Of a DNA stretch of 64,000 nucleotides, positions 8,567-16,478 are shown one piece after another (the first letter of the stretch is position 1; the number at the start of each line of letters is the position of its first letter). The translations under genes were made by a program, and so were the position numbers. The stretch is from positions 33,691 to 97,690 of the forward strand of contig CALXBH010000043.1 in assembly GCA_944386475.1 (NCBI GenBank). The letters are read 5' to 3'. The stretch is from an uncultured Clostridia bacterium. GTDB lineage: Bacteria > Bacillota > Clostridia > Oscillospirales > Ruminococcaceae. Below the pieces are notes generated by a model that worked only from the letters and a program-made list of their open reading frames with translations, searched no databases and was not told the DNA's origin.

Positions 8567-9532
8567 TTATTTTTGGTCATAGGAACCATACTCCCGCCAA
8601 AGGTCGATCATCATTTCATACCGCCTGAGGGGCAGGCCGGTGTAGGCGCAGTTGGAGGTTGAAAAAACATAACCGAACCCCCGCTCCATCCCCTGGCGAA
8701 GGGAGCGCAGGACATCCTCCCGGCACTCCTCATCGGTACCGCTTTGCAAGAGGCCGCAGTTTACGTTCCCCACCAGCGCGATGTTGTCGCCGATGATCTT
8801 CCGAACCTCCGGGATGCTCACCCCGCCCTGAGGGTCCAGGGAATGGAGGGCGTCCGGCCCGCAGTCCGCGATCTGTTTGACAATGGGCATAATGTTGCCG
8901 TCGGTGTGCTTAATGGTATAATACCCCATCTCCCGGTAGCCGTCGATCACCCTTTTTAAATAAGGAGCGATCAGCTCGTCAAACTGTTCCGGGCTGAAAA
9001 AGGGATTGGTGTTAAAGCAGTAGTCGGAGCAGAGGGTAAACCCATCGTGAAGGTGCCCGCCTGCGTTTAATTTCTGCGCAAACTCCAAAGAGGCCTCCAG
9101 CCGCCGCTCGGATTCTTCGTTAAGCCCCTCCGGGTCCTCGAACATCCGCACCGAAAAGTCCATCATGCTGTCCCCGTCCGGAATCGCCCAGGTGGGGTCG
9201 CCGTGCATCATAATATAGTACTCATCCCCGGATTTTTCCCGGATGGTCTCTAAAAGCCACTGGGTGTTTTCATAGTCCCCGGGATTGGGGTGGACAAAGA
9301 TGGCGCTGTGGTCATACCGCTTGGCGGTTTGAATGTAAAGCTCCGCCATTTCATCCATGTGGAGCTTGCGCTCGGTCTGGCTCATCTGGTTCCATTGGTC
9401 GTACCGCCGCTGGTTGGGATGGATTTTGCCAAACGCCTCCATGGTCAGGAAAAACACCAGCTCAAAGGTGGGCACCTGGCCGCCTACAGGCTCACATTTT
9501 AAAGTTTTGATAAAACGCTCTCGATGGGTCAT
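8567..9532 (-). CDS. Uroporphyrinogen decarboxylase-family protein
   Basis: This 321-residue protein belongs to the UroD/MtaA superfamily (MTHRERFIKTLKCEPVGGQVP at the N-terminus; the H-T-D-G-N stretch near residue 210; GNVNCGLL). In anaerobes most such stand-alone proteins are corrinoid-linked methyltransferases or unassigned rather than haem enzymes. No haem genes or corrinoid protein lie nearby, so the substrate is unknown. GGAAAGGCGGGG precedes ATG 9532. It is monocistronic, with its own promoter (9599-9626). Confidence 0.85.
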   Translation of the reverse strand: MTHRERFIKTLKCEPVGGQVPTFELVFFLTMEAFGKIHPNQRRYDQWNQMSQTERKLHMDEMAELYIQTAKRYDHSAIFVHPNPGDYENTQWLLETIREKSGDEYYIMMHGDPTWAIPDGDSMMDFSVRMFEDPEGLNEESERRLEASLEFAQKLNAGGHLHDGFTLCSDYCFNTNPFFSPEQFDELIAPYLKRVIDGYREMGYYTIKHTDGNIMPIVKQIADCGPDALHSLDPQGGVSIPEVRKIIGDNIALVGNVNCGLLQSGTDEECREDVLRSLRQGMERGFGYVFSTSNCAYTGLPLRRYEMMIDLWREYGSYDQK

Positions 9533-9598
9533 AAAAACCCCGCCTTTCCTAGGCTTTTACAGCCTGCTTTAAAAATTTATTGCATGATTGCGTTTGCT

Positions 9599-9626
9599 AT
9601 TGTAGCAAATCAGATGGCCAATGCAA
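9599..9626 (-). promoter_or_regulatory. Promoter of the UroD-family gene
   Basis: Minus-strand TTGCAT, 16 nt, TACAAT, giving a leader of about 55-60 nt. The surrounding 406-bp gap (9533-9938) otherwise holds only the ddl promoter. Confidence 0.6.
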
Positions 9627-9860
9627 GAGGTTTTTAGAAAATAATTTGTTTTTGTAGGATTGCTTAAACCAAACCCGTATTTTTTATGAAACATCCCATG
9701 TTTCCACAGACACTTTTTCATAAGAATCGCTCTTTCCTCTCAAAAGCCTTCTAATTTCCTCCCCGCGCGTATATACTGGATATGCAGGCGGCCGTCTTGT
9801 CCTAACCGGTTCCATCTCTTTTTATCCCTGATTTTCCCGGGATTTTCATGGGAAAAGGAA

Positions 9861-9889
9861 TTGCACTGAAGAGTCAAGTATGATAAAAT
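9861..9889 (+). promoter_or_regulatory. Promoter of ddl-murI unit
   Basis: TTGCAC, 17 nt, TAAAAT, about 45 nt before the ddl ribosome site. It probably drives ddl and murI. Confidence 0.6.
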
Positions 9890-9938
9890 AGCCTGTGTAT
9901 CTATCATCAATGTAACTGCTTTGGAAGGACTTGTTTTT

Positions 9939-11009
9939 ATGTCGAAAATCCGTGTTGCCGTCCTGTTCGGCGGCGTATCCAGCGAGCATGAGGTTTCCCT
10001 GATGTCCGCCAGCTCGGTCATCCGCAACATCCCCCGGGAAAAATACGAGGTTGTCTGCATCGGCATCACCAAAAAGGGCCGATGGCTGTACTATCCCGGC
10101 AGTGTGGAGCAGATCGAAAGCGGCGAGTGGGAACGCCATCCCGACTGCACCACCGCCGTCATCAGCCCCGACCGTTCCCACCGGGGAATTTTAAAGCTGA
10201 TGGACGACGGCAGCTATAATCTGCTGAAGATCGACTGTGTTTTCCCGGTGCTCCACGGCAAAAACGGCGAGGACGGCACCATACAGGGAATGCTGGCGGT
10301 GGCGGGGATCCCCTGCGTAGGCTGCGACACCCTTTCTTCGGCGGACTGCATGGATAAAGAAATCACCCATATTCTTTTGGACACCGCCGGCATCCCCACC
10401 GCCCGTTGGCTGGCCTTTGGCCGCCCGGTGCTGGCCGCCTTTGAGGAGGCCGCCCGGCAGGTGGAAGAAACGCTGGGCTACCCTGTTTTTGTCAAGCCCG
10501 CCAACGCCGGCTCCTCGGTAGGGGTCAACAAGGCGGACAACCGGGCGGAGCTGAAAGAAGCCATGAAGATCGCCTTTACCCACGACCAAAAAGTCCTGGT
10601 GGAGGAGCGCATCTTTGGCCGGGAGGTGGAATGCGCCGTGCTGGGGAACGATTCTCCCGCCGCCGCCCTTCCCGGAGAGATTACTTCTTGTAATGAGTTT
10701 TACGATTATGACGCTAAGTATATTTTAGGGGACAGCGTGCTGCACATCCCCGCCCGGGTCACCGACGAGCAGGCGGAGCTTTTGCGGCAAACCGCTGTGA
10801 AGGCCTTTGTCCGTATGGGCTGCTCCGGCCTTGCCCGGGTGGACTTTTTTGTGCAGGACGACGGGAAGATTTTGTTAAACGAGCTTAACACCATCCCCGG
10901 CTTTACCTCCATCAGCATGTACGCCAAGCTGTGGGAGGCCTCCGGGATCCCCTACTCCGAACTTATCGACCGGCTGATTACGCTGGCCATCGAACGGGCG
11001 GATTCGTAA
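9939..11009 (+). CDS. ddl: D-alanine--D-alanine ligase
   Basis: This ATP-grasp enzyme joins two D-Ala for peptidoglycan. The protein has 356 residues. Family segments are VLFGGVSSEHEVSL (N-terminal domain), FVKPANAGSSVGVNK (ATP binding) and LLNELNTIPGFTSISMY (metal and substrate site). The omega-loop reads EFYDYDAKY, as in D-Ala:D-Ala ligases, unlike VanA-type D-lactate ligases, so it predicts normal vancomycin-binding precursors. ATG 9939 follows AAGGA by 9 nt. It is next to murI, which supplies D-Glu for the same pathway. Confidence 0.95.
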   Translation: MSKIRVAVLFGGVSSEHEVSLMSASSVIRNIPREKYEVVCIGITKKGRWLYYPGSVEQIESGEWERHPDCTTAVISPDRSHRGILKLMDDGSYNLLKIDCVFPVLHGKNGEDGTIQGMLAVAGIPCVGCDTLSSADCMDKEITHILLDTAGIPTARWLAFGRPVLAAFEEAARQVEETLGYPVFVKPANAGSSVGVNKADNRAELKEAMKIAFTHDQKVLVEERIFGREVECAVLGNDSPAAALPGEITSCNEFYDYDAKYILGDSVLHIPARVTDEQAELLRQTAVKAFVRMGCSGLARVDFFVQDDGKILLNELNTIPGFTSISMYAKLWEASGIPYSELIDRLITLAIERADS

Positions 11010-11052
11010 TCTTCTCTGCCTGTTTTATCCTAAAAGGAAAGGTGTGTATCCC

Positions 11053-11883
11053 ATGGACCAACGGCCTATCGGCGTTTTTGACTCCGGCCTTGGCGGCCTG
11101 ACCGTCGTCAAGGAGCTGGTAAAACTTCTGCCCCACGAAAATATCGTCTATTTCGGCGACATCGGCCGGGTTCCCTACGGCACCCGCGGCCGGGCGATCA
11201 TTCAAAAATACGCCATGCAGGATATCGCCTTTTTGCTGCAAAAAGACGTAAAAATGGTGATCGCCGCCTGCGGAACGGTCAGCGCCATTTTGCCCAAAGA
11301 GACGGTAAAAAGCTTTACCTTTCCCTACAGCGGCGTGGTAAAGCCCGCCGTGCAGGCCGCCTGCGCCGCCACCGTCACCGGCCGGATCGGCGTCATCGGC
11401 ACCAGCGCCACCATTAAAAGCGGCGCCTACGGGAAGGAGATCCGGGCCATCCGCCCGGACGCGGTGGTCATCGGCAACGCCTGCCCGCTGTTCGTCCCGC
11501 TGGTGGAAAACGGCTTTATCGGCCCGGACAACCAGGTCACCCAACTGGTGGCCCGGCAGTATTTAGCCCCTATTTTGGAAAACAAAGTGGACACACTGAT
11601 TTTAGGCTGCACCCACTACCCCATCATCAAACGGATTATCGGGGAGATCGTGGGGGAGGACATCACCCTCATCGACCCGGGCAAGGAGACCGCCCGGCAC
11701 GCTGCGGCTCTGCTGCAATCTCAGGGTCTTTTATCCGACCGGAAGGCGCCGGGGGAATGCGCCTATTATGTCAGCGACACCGCCGATATTTTTGAGCAGA
11801 CCGCCAGCATCTTTCTGCAAACCGACTCGGTGACCGGGCATATCGAACAGGTGGACCTGGACAGCTTGCAGCCAACCGTATAA
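11053..11883 (+). CDS. murI: Glutamate racemase
   Basis: This enzyme interconverts L- and D-glutamate for peptidoglycan. The protein has 276 residues. The N-terminal signature GVFDSGLGGLTVVKEL and the second catalytic cysteine (LGCTHYP, Cys186) are clear. The first catalytic cysteine, Cys73, sits in AACGTVSA instead of the common ACNTASA. AAAGGAAAGG precedes ATG 11053. A GTG nine bases upstream is less likely. It is 43 bp after ddl. Confidence 0.94.
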   Translation: MDQRPIGVFDSGLGGLTVVKELVKLLPHENIVYFGDIGRVPYGTRGRAIIQKYAMQDIAFLLQKDVKMVIAACGTVSAILPKETVKSFTFPYSGVVKPAVQAACAATVTGRIGVIGTSATIKSGAYGKEIRAIRPDAVVIGNACPLFVPLVENGFIGPDNQVTQLVARQYLAPILENKVDTLILGCTHYPIIKRIIGEIVGEDITLIDPGKETARHAAALLQSQGLLSDRKAPGECAYYVSDTADIFEQTASIFLQTDSVTGHIEQVDLDSLQPTV

Positions 11884-11905
11884 TAAGAAAGGGCATAGCA
11901 GCAAC

Positions 11906-12337
11906 ATGAAAAAGGATGTTTTAATCACCATCAAGGGTACCCAGCAGGTGGAAGAGGAATCCGACAGCACAGAACTGTTTACAATCGGTACATTTGATAA
12001 AATAAAAAACAAAGTGTATATTACCTATGAGGAAAGCGAGACCACCGGCTTTCAGGACTGCCGCACGACCTTGAAGATCGACGGCGACCAATCGGTTACC
12101 ATGCTGCGCAGCGGGACCTCCCGCTCCCAACTGGTCATCGAGCGCGGGAAGCGCAACGTAGGATACTACGGCTTCCCGGAAGGGGATTTAATCATCGGGG
12201 TCACCGCCCGGGAGATCCGAGCGAACTTTGGAGAGGACGGCGGCAGTTTGTACTGCCGGTATGACCTGGATATCAACTCCGCGGTGATGAGTAAAAATGA
12301 ACTGTATGTGGACGTAAAACCCAATACGCCCCAATAA
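11906..12337 (+). CDS. DUF1934 family beta-barrel protein (YwiB-like)
   Basis: This 143-residue protein matches the DUF1934/YwiB family, a lipocalin-like small beta barrel of unknown role. Its opening (MKKDVLITIKGTQQ) and the central TTLKIDGDQSVTMLRSG are typical. As in Bacillus, it lies directly upstream of argS, with 47 bp between its stop and the argS start. The gap after murI is 22 bp, so it is probably in the murI-argS unit. Confidence 0.85.
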   Translation: MKKDVLITIKGTQQVEEESDSTELFTIGTFDKIKNKVYITYEESETTGFQDCRTTLKIDGDQSVTMLRSGTSRSQLVIERGKRNVGYYGFPEGDLIIGVTAREIRANFGEDGGSLYCRYDLDINSAVMSKNELYVDVKPNTPQ

Positions 12338-12384
12338 AAACGACATTAATAAGACATCAATAAAAGAATAGGATGAGAAAAGTT

Positions 12385-14073
12385 ATGACAAACCCAATCA
12401 AAGAAGCCAGCGCCGCTTTGCGGGAGGTTATTTTAGCCGCAGCCGGACGGGCTGTGGCGGAAAACCTTCTGCCCGGCGAGCCGCTCCCTGATTTTACCAT
12501 TGAGATCCCCGCGGACACAAGCCACGGGGACTTCGCCACCAACATCGCCATGGCCAGCGCCCGGGCCTTTAAAATGGCCCCCCGCAAAATCGCGGAGCTG
12601 CTCACAAGCCAGATGGTGTTAGACGGCACCCCCTTTGACCGGTATGAAATCGCCGGCCCCGGTTTTATCAACTTCTTTTTAAAGCCCCAGTGGTTTGCCT
12701 CGGTGGTGCGCACGGTGGAGCAGGAAGGGGAAAGCTATGGCCGCTCGGATTACGGCCAGGGCAAAAAAGTGCTGGTGGAATTTGTCTCCGCCAACCCCAC
12801 CGGCCCCATGCACATCGGCAACGCCCGGGGCGGCGCCATCGGCGACGGGCTGGCCTCGGTGCTCAGCTGGGCGGGCTACCAGGTAAAGCGGGAGTTTTAC
12901 GTCAACGACGCCGGCAACCAGATCGCCAAATTCGGCGTCTCCTTAGAGGCCCGGTATTTACAAATCTATGACCCGTCGGCGGAGATGCCCGAGGACGCCT
13001 ACCAGGGCGCGGACATTGTGGAGCACGCCAAAAACTTCGCCGCCATCCACGGGGACAAGTACGTCTCCGCCACCCCGGAAGAGCGCCGGGAAGCTTTGGT
13101 GGCTTATGCCCTTCCTTTAAATATCGAAGGGCTCAAACGGGACCTTTTAAAATACCGGATCGAATATGACAACTGGTTTTTGGAATCCACCCTGCATAAA
13201 AACGGCGCGGTGGACAAGGTGATCGCCTTACTAAAGGATAAAGGCGCCACCTATGAACACGAAGGCGCTTTGTGGTTTAAAGCCACCGATTACGGCGCCG
13301 ATCAGGATTTTGTGCTGGTGCGGCAAAACGGCATCCCCACCTATGTGGTGCCGGACATCGCCTACCACTATGACAAACTGGTGACCCGGGGCTTTGATAT
13401 CGCCATCGACGTGCTGGGAGCCGACCACCACGGTTATGTCCCCCGCTTGAAAGCGGCGCTGACCGCCCTTGGCATCGACGCGAACCGCCTGAATGTGGTG
13501 CTGATGCAGATGGTGCGCCTAGTGCGGGACGGGGAGGTCATCAAGGCCAGCAAACGAAGCGGCAAGGCCATCACCCTGGTCACCCTGCTGGACGAAGTGC
13601 CCATCGACGCCGCCCGGTTTTTCTTTAACCTCAGGGAGGCAAACTCCCACTTTGATTTTGACCTGGATCTGGCAGTGGAGCAGTCCTCCCAAAACCCGGT
13701 GTACTATGTCCAGTACGCCCATGCCCGGATCTGCAGCATTTTAAAAAGCCTTACTTCCGACGGCATCACCCGCCGGAAGCCCTCTTTGGAGGAGCTTTCC
13801 CTGCTGACCGCGCCGGAGGAAACAGAGCTTATCCGCCATCTGGCCAACCTCCCCGGGGAGATTATCGAGGCCGCCAAAAACTATGACCCCGCCCGGATGA
13901 CCCGGTATTCCATGGAGCTTGCCACCAAGTTCCACAAATTCTACAACGCCTGCCGGGTTAAATGCGAGGATGAGCCGCTGATGCAGGCGCGCCTTTCCCT
14001 GTGCACCGGTGTGAAAACCGTGCTGCACAATGTGCTGACCATGCTGAAAATCGACGCGCCGGAGTCGATGTAG
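12385..14073 (+). CDS. argS: Arginyl-tRNA synthetase
   Basis: This class I synthetase charges tRNA-Arg; the protein has 562 residues. Seen are an N-terminal additional domain, the HIGH-type motif (ANPTGPMHIGNARGG), a KMSKS-like KASKRSG and the C-terminal DALR anticodon-binding domain. An ATG at 12373 is in frame, but AGGATGAG places the start at ATG 12385 (MTNPIKEAS). It follows the DUF1934 gene in the usual arrangement. Confidence 0.95.
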   Translation: MTNPIKEASAALREVILAAAGRAVAENLLPGEPLPDFTIEIPADTSHGDFATNIAMASARAFKMAPRKIAELLTSQMVLDGTPFDRYEIAGPGFINFFLKPQWFASVVRTVEQEGESYGRSDYGQGKKVLVEFVSANPTGPMHIGNARGGAIGDGLASVLSWAGYQVKREFYVNDAGNQIAKFGVSLEARYLQIYDPSAEMPEDAYQGADIVEHAKNFAAIHGDKYVSATPEERREALVAYALPLNIEGLKRDLLKYRIEYDNWFLESTLHKNGAVDKVIALLKDKGATYEHEGALWFKATDYGADQDFVLVRQNGIPTYVVPDIAYHYDKLVTRGFDIAIDVLGADHHGYVPRLKAALTALGIDANRLNVVLMQMVRLVRDGEVIKASKRSGKAITLVTLLDEVPIDAARFFFNLREANSHFDFDLDLAVEQSSQNPVYYVQYAHARICSILKSLTSDGITRRKPSLEELSLLTAPEETELIRHLANLPGEIIEAAKNYDPARMTRYSMELATKFHKFYNACRVKCEDEPLMQARLSLCTGVKTVLHNVLTMLKIDAPESM

Positions 14074-14147
14074 CCGTTTATCAGACGTTTTCCGGCCTGT
14101 TATCAGGCCGGCCGCCATCTTCTATAAAAAAGGGACGTGAGAATTTC

Positions 14148-15374
14148 ATGGATATCCCCCTTCCTCTGCCGCTTTTGTTAGACGGCGGAACGGGAACCAA
14201 TTTATTATCATACGGATTTACCTTTGACCAGTGCCTCCCCCAGTGGGCTCTGGAACACCCGGCTCAGGTAAAGGCGCTTCAGCAGGCTTATGTGCAGGCG
14301 GGCTGCGACGCTGTTTACGCTCCCACCTTCGGAGGCAGCCGGGCGGCGCTTAGCGCCTTCGGCCTGGAGGATCGCGCCCGGGAGCTTAACCGGGATCTTG
14401 TCGCCATGACCAAGGAAAACGCCCCGGAGGTTTTGTGCGGAGCGAGTATTTCCCCCACCGGGCTTTCCCTGCACCCCTTTGGCGACGCGGCGATCAGCGA
14501 GATGAAAAGCGTCTTTTCGGAACAGGCGGCCGCCGCCAAAGAGGGCGGCGCGGACTTTTTTGCCATCGAGACCATGACCTCCTTGTCCGAGGCCCGCACC
14601 GCCGTGCTGGCCTGCCGGGAGCTTGATCTTCCCATCTTTGTAACCATGGCGGTGGACGAAGAGGGGAAGGCTCCCTCCGGCGCGTCGGCTTTAGGCTGCC
14701 TTATCGTTTTGCAGGAACTTGGCATTTCCGCTTTCGGCCTTAACTGCGGTGACGGCCCGGATACCTACCCCGCTATTATTGAGGAACTTCACTCTTTTGC
14801 CAAGGTGCCGCTGATTGCCAAACCCAGCGCCGGCCTTCCTCATGACCCTGACTTTACCTATGACCGAACGCCCAGGCAGTTTGCCGAGGATTTTAAACCC
14901 ATTTTGCAGGCCGGCGCCCAAATCGCCGGCGGCTGCTGCGGTACCGGGCCGGAGCATCTGGCCGCCCTGCGGGAAACCCTTGACCGCTTTGACTTTTCTC
15001 ACGTCAGCCGGGAAAAGGATTATCACGACCTGGTGCTGACAAACGGCCTGCAGACCTTTTCTATCAACGCCGAATCGGTGGATTTCACCGAACCGCTCCC
15101 CTGCACGGTGGATATGGCCGACCAGCTGTTAGCGCTGGAGGAGGACAGCAAGGACGTGATTCTGCTGGAAATTCACTCTCCGGACGATGCCCTTCAGTTT
15201 GCCAGAAACGCCCATATCGCCCAGCTCCCCGTCTGTTTTTCCGCAGACGACGAGCTGTCGTTAAAAACCGCCCTGTATTTGTATCAGGGCCGGGCGCTGG
15301 TGGATTCCCAAAGCCAACTGGACAAAGACGTGCTGCATCAGATTGCCGCCAAATACGGCGCTATTGTGTTTTAA
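14148..15374 (+). CDS. Homocysteine S-methyltransferase family protein
   Basis: This 408-residue protein carries the zinc-dependent homocysteine-binding barrel found at the N-terminus of MetH (LLLDGGTGTNLLSYGF; first zinc Cys in GLNCGDG; paired cysteines in GGCCGTGPEHL). About 110 further residues follow (from about 300), with no identified domain. It lacks the folate and cobalamin modules of full MetH, so it either acts with separate partner proteins or uses another methyl donor. AAGGGACGTGAG precedes ATG 14148. It ends at the terminator at 15386. Confidence 0.88.
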   Translation: MDIPLPLPLLLDGGTGTNLLSYGFTFDQCLPQWALEHPAQVKALQQAYVQAGCDAVYAPTFGGSRAALSAFGLEDRARELNRDLVAMTKENAPEVLCGASISPTGLSLHPFGDAAISEMKSVFSEQAAAAKEGGADFFAIETMTSLSEARTAVLACRELDLPIFVTMAVDEEGKAPSGASALGCLIVLQELGISAFGLNCGDGPDTYPAIIEELHSFAKVPLIAKPSAGLPHDPDFTYDRTPRQFAEDFKPILQAGAQIAGGCCGTGPEHLAALRETLDRFDFSHVSREKDYHDLVLTNGLQTFSINAESVDFTEPLPCTVDMADQLLALEEDSKDVILLEIHSPDDALQFARNAHIAQLPVCFSADDELSLKTALYLYQGRALVDSQSQLDKDVLHQIAAKYGAIVF

Positions 15375-15385
15375 AAATACTGTAT

Positions 15386-15428
15386 AAAAGGAGCGCTGCA
15401 AAACCTTCCGTTTTGCAGCGCTCCTTTT
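15386..15428. terminator. Intrinsic terminator
   Basis: AAAAGGAGCGCTGCAAAAC pairs with GTTTTGCAGCGCTCCTTTT. It lies between convergent genes and shares its outer 14 bp with the terminator at 2209-2248. Confidence 0.88.
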
Positions 15429-15472
15429 GTTTATTTAAAGCATCCTTGCCGCAGAACGCTCCCCCTCGTCGG

Positions 15473-16315
15473 TTATCCAAGTTGATGACACATCAATTTT
15501 TTGTATGCCGTCGGCGAATACCCCGTCTTTTTCTTAAACTGCTGCGAAAAATAAAAGGGGTTTGTGTATCTAAGCTGCTGGCTTATTTCCGCTACGCTCA
15601 AATCGGTTGACAAAAGCAGATGGATGGCCTCGTTTAATTTCAGCGAATAATAGTACTGCATAGGCGTGATCGTCAAATTGGCTTTAAAGATTCTAATCAG
15701 GTGATACGAGGTGATCCCCAGACGGCTGCAAATATCCTCTAAGGTAATGTTGTTGTAGATGTTCGTTTTCATGATCTCCACCGCTTCTTTGATATAAAGG
15801 TTATCATGCTCCGACCGGGGGGTGAGCGTCCCGATCAGGTTCAACATGGCGAGTTGAAATAAACTGCATGCCTTGTGCACGTCAATGGCGTTGGAAAAAT
15901 TCTGAAGGACATAAATAATATAGTGCAGTTCTTCCGCAAAATGCTGGTAATTCTGCAAGTGGAACACATGGTCAAGGCCGTATTTTTCCAGGCAGTCTGA
16001 TAAATACCGCACCCCTTCCCCAGTGAAATGCGCCCATAAAATCGTCCACAGCCGGTCGTTTTTCGATCCGTACTTATGGGCGCAGTCCGGCTCTAAAAAC
16101 GCAACGTCCCCCTGTTTTAGCACATAGTGTTTTCCTTTATACTCTACATAGCCGCATCCGTCCATACACAAAATGATAATTGCCTCTTGAGTACCCATCC
16201 GTTGCATATTCGGGTGTTTCGGCTTTTCGTAATATCCGATTTTGCGCACCGTAAAGGCGTGTTTATAATCCAATGATTCGATCATCTGATCCGGCAAAAG
16301 AACGTTAACCTCCAT
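15473..16315 (-). CDS. AraC-family transcriptional regulator
   Basis: This 280-residue protein has an N-terminal cupin sensor (ILCMDGCGYVEYKGKHYVLKQGDVAFLEP) and a C-terminal pair of helix-turn-helix motifs (ITLEDICSRLGITSYHLIRIFK; LSVAEISQQLRYTNPFYFSQQFKKKTGYSP). GAGGGAGG with an 8-nt spacing supports ATG 16315 rather than the upstream tandem ATGs. It is divergent from the GH2 gene and likely activates it in response to a sugar. Confidence 0.92.
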   Translation of the reverse strand: MEVNVLLPDQMIESLDYKHAFTVRKIGYYEKPKHPNMQRMGTQEAIIILCMDGCGYVEYKGKHYVLKQGDVAFLEPDCAHKYGSKNDRLWTILWAHFTGEGVRYLSDCLEKYGLDHVFHLQNYQHFAEELHYIIYVLQNFSNAIDVHKACSLFQLAMLNLIGTLTPRSEHDNLYIKEAVEIMKTNIYNNITLEDICSRLGITSYHLIRIFKANLTITPMQYYYSLKLNEAIHLLLSTDLSVAEISQQLRYTNPFYFSQQFKKKTGYSPTAYKKLMCHQLG

Positions 16316-16337
16316 TTTTGGCGCCTCCCTCATCATT

Positions 16338-16365
16338 ATTATATAAAATAATATATAAATGTCAA
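16338..16365 (-). promoter_or_regulatory. Promoter of the AraC regulator
   Basis: Minus-strand TTGACA, 16 nt, TATAAT in a very AT-rich stretch, about 23 nt before the start codon. Confidence 0.75.
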
Positions 16366-16418
16366 TTATTTATATGTGCAATGCAATTATTGATATTCAA
16401 ACCTCCTCGCCCAGCTTG

Positions 16419-16424
16419 TATACT
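16419..16424 (+). promoter_or_regulatory. Probable -10 box of the GH2 gene
   Basis: TATACT lies 54 nt before the GH2 start. No good -35 is found at 16-18 nt, as expected for a promoter needing the divergent AraC-type activator. Confidence 0.45.
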
Positions 16425-16478
16425 GTAGTAGACAGGAGCGGTAAATCCCATAACCGCCAAGCAACAGGAGGTGCTTTT

